From Lachnospiraceae bacterium (GTDB lineage Bacteria > Bacillota_A > Clostridia > Lachnospirales > Lachnospiraceae): a stretch of 6,696 nucleotides of DNA. Under the pieces are notes generated by a model, which saw only the letters and a list, made by a program, of their open reading frames with translations, ran no database searches and was not told the DNA's origin. The stretch covers positions 1-6,696 of the forward strand of contig JAIKXO010000237.1 of assembly GCA_024684065.1 (NCBI GenBank), given 5' to 3'. Positions within the stretch are counted from its first letter, which is position 1; every line of letters begins with the position of its first letter. Below, piece after piece: positions 5,357 through 6,696 of the stretch. The position numbers were made by a program, and so were the translations under genes.

Positions 5357-6696
5357 AAAGGAAATGGCATATAAAGACACGCATCATGGCCACGCTCATG
5401 GGGCTGACCTGCTCCATGCTCCTCGTCGTTGCGCTTGTGTTCAATCTTTCCATCCAGGGCTTTATCCGCTCCCGCCTTTCAGATCAGCTAGATAGGATTT
5501 CGAAGAACGCCTCGGAGGATCTGAAGGATGCAGGACGCGGCCCCAGGGATAACAGAACTTTTGATGAACAGCCGGATCGTATCACCGGGACGCGGGGTAA
5601 CGCCATTGAGCTCGACGGCGAAGGAAAACTGTTAAATGTTATTCACGGAGACAAAAAAACAGGAACGGAGCTGGCAGAACATTTCGCTTCCCGGGATATA
5701 AAGTCCGGTATACAGAATGAGGTCGTATCCGTTGACAGCGGCACCTATGCCGTAAACATCATAACAGCTCCAAATCAGAATGGAAGGTATCTGCTGACTT
5801 ATGTAGATATAACCTCTCTTATGGCATTTTCAAGGCAGATCAATCTCATGCTGTTTATAGTGATACTTGCGGCAGTTCTTTTGTCAGTCCTTTTGAGCCT
5901 GCGCTTTTCCCGCCTGTTATCCGGTCCTGTCCGGGACCTGTCTGATTTTGCAAAAGAGATCGGAAACGGAAATCTCGATGCGCGGGAGATGAACTTTGCC
6001 GATATAGAGTTCGATGATCTCGTCCACTCTATGAATGACATGGCGTCTCAGCTACGGGAAGCGAAACAGACACAGGAGACGTTTTTCCAGAACATGTCCC
6101 ATGAGCTGCGCACTCCTCTGACTTCCATACGCGGGAATGCCGAGGGCATTGTCTATGGCGTAATGGAGCCGCAGAATGCCGCAAAAGTCATCCTGTCGGA
6201 ATCGGACAAGCTCAGCGACATGGTAGAGGACATACTGTTTCTTTCACGCATGGGGAAAGCCACACAGGATGGCGTCAAGGAGCCGTTGGATCTTCGGGAG
6301 GTGCTGTCACTCTGTGTTTCGGAGCAGAGAACCGCTGCAGACAATAAAGGCATCACATTCAGCTTCGATTTTGACGAAGACCCTGTGATGCTAATGATCC
6401 CACGTCATGATGCAGAGCGGTTGTTCGGGAATCTGCTCTCCAATGCAATCCGCTATGCCGACAGTGCGGTCATTCTTTCCTGCCATTTTCATGATGATGC
6501 CGTTGTGGTCTTAATAGCTGACGACGGCCCGGGTGTTTCGGACGAAGATCTCCCCCATGTTTTTGAACGCTTCTATAAAGGGAAGGATGGCCAACACGGT
6601 ATCGGTCTTGCCATCGCCAGATCCGTTACGGAGTCATGCCACGGGAGCCTTACAGTCCATAACAACGGCGGAGCTGTTTTTGAGGCAAGGTTTCCG
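5353..6696 (+). CDS. Membrane sensor histidine kinase with HAMP domain, 3' end beyond the window
   Basis: An open frame of 448 codons with no stop before the window edge, so the C-terminus is incomplete. The last residues FEARFP resemble the usual end of a kinase ATPase domain, so probably only a few codons are missing. Layout: cytosolic start, membrane segment about 11-32, extracellular sensor region about 37-156, second membrane segment about 163-183, HAMP linker about 184-237, then the dimerisation/phosphoacceptor domain with H-box FFQNMSHELRTPL (His250). The ATPase domain carries the N-box RLFGNLLSNAIRYA (Asn364), G1 box DDGPG (390-394), F-box FERFYKG (404-410) and G2 box GIGLAIA (416-422). 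All catalytic boxes are intact, so it should autophosphorylate His250 and pass phosphate to D55 of the regulator. The sensor region resembles no domain I can name; its end (YAVNIITAPNQNGRYLLTYV) might belong to a PAS/Cache-like fold. The start is set by GGAGGA 6 bases upstream and the 4-base overlap with the regulator. Confidence 0.95.
   Translation, partial: MKRKWHIKTRIMATLMGLTCSMLLVVALVFNLSIQGFIRSRLSDQLDRISKNASEDLKDAGRGPRDNRTFDEQPDRITGTRGNAIELDGEGKLLNVIHGDKKTGTELAEHFASRDIKSGIQNEVVSVDSGTYAVNIITAPNQNGRYLLTYVDITSLMAFSRQINLMLFIVILAAVLLSVLLSLRFSRLLSGPVRDLSDFAKEIGNGNLDAREMNFADIEFDDLVHSMNDMASQLREAKQTQETFFQNMSHELRTPLTSIRGNAEGIVYGVMEPQNAAKVILSESDKLSDMVEDILFLSRMGKATQDGVKEPLDLREVLSLCVSEQRTAADNKGITFSFDFDEDPVMLMIPRHDAERLFGNLLSNAIRYADSAVILSCHFHDDAVVVLIADDGPGVSDEDLPHVFERFYKGKDGQHGIGLAIARSVTESCHGSLTVHNNGGAVFEARFP

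Overview
The window most likely comes from a Gram-positive Firmicute, probably a gut-type Clostridium relative of the Lachnospiraceae kind. This rests on AGGAGG-like ribosome binding sites before every gene, two lipoprotein signal peptides with short lipoboxes, moderate GC content by eye, and a gene set (VTC-domain polymerase, DUF4956, Cthe_2159-type beta-helix lipoprotein) that I associate with that group. The taxonomic call is inference.

There are two divergent transcription units around a 204-base intergenic region (4454-4657). The minus-strand unit reads, in order: a cytosolic VTC/CYTH-type polyphosphate polymerase (4453-3674), a DUF4956 membrane protein overlapping it by 8 bases (3681-3001), a Cthe_2159-family carbohydrate-binding beta-helix lipoprotein (2949-1666), and a second, poorly characterised beta-helix lipoprotein with a Pro/Gly/Asp-rich tail (1552-5). 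No terminator-like hairpin with a U-run is seen between these genes, so they are probably one operon. The plus-strand unit is an OmpR/PhoB-type response regulator (4658-5356) and a membrane sensor histidine kinase that overlaps it by 4 bases and runs off the end of the window (5353-6696, open at the 3' end).

The intergenic region holds a good extended -10 promoter for the two-component genes and a TATACT -10 with a poor -35 for the minus-strand operon. Between them are four CGAAA-type direct repeats whose outer members are 33 bases apart. They abut the weak -35, where a PhoB-like activator would bind.

The simplest reading is a two-component system controlling an envelope module. A cytosolic enzyme would make polyphosphate (or a related polymer), a small polytopic membrane protein would anchor it or move the product, and two secreted beta-helix lipoproteins would act at the surface. 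The family assignments are strong. The joint function, the export idea and the regulatory wiring are inference. No RNA genes, mobile elements or CRISPR arrays were seen.
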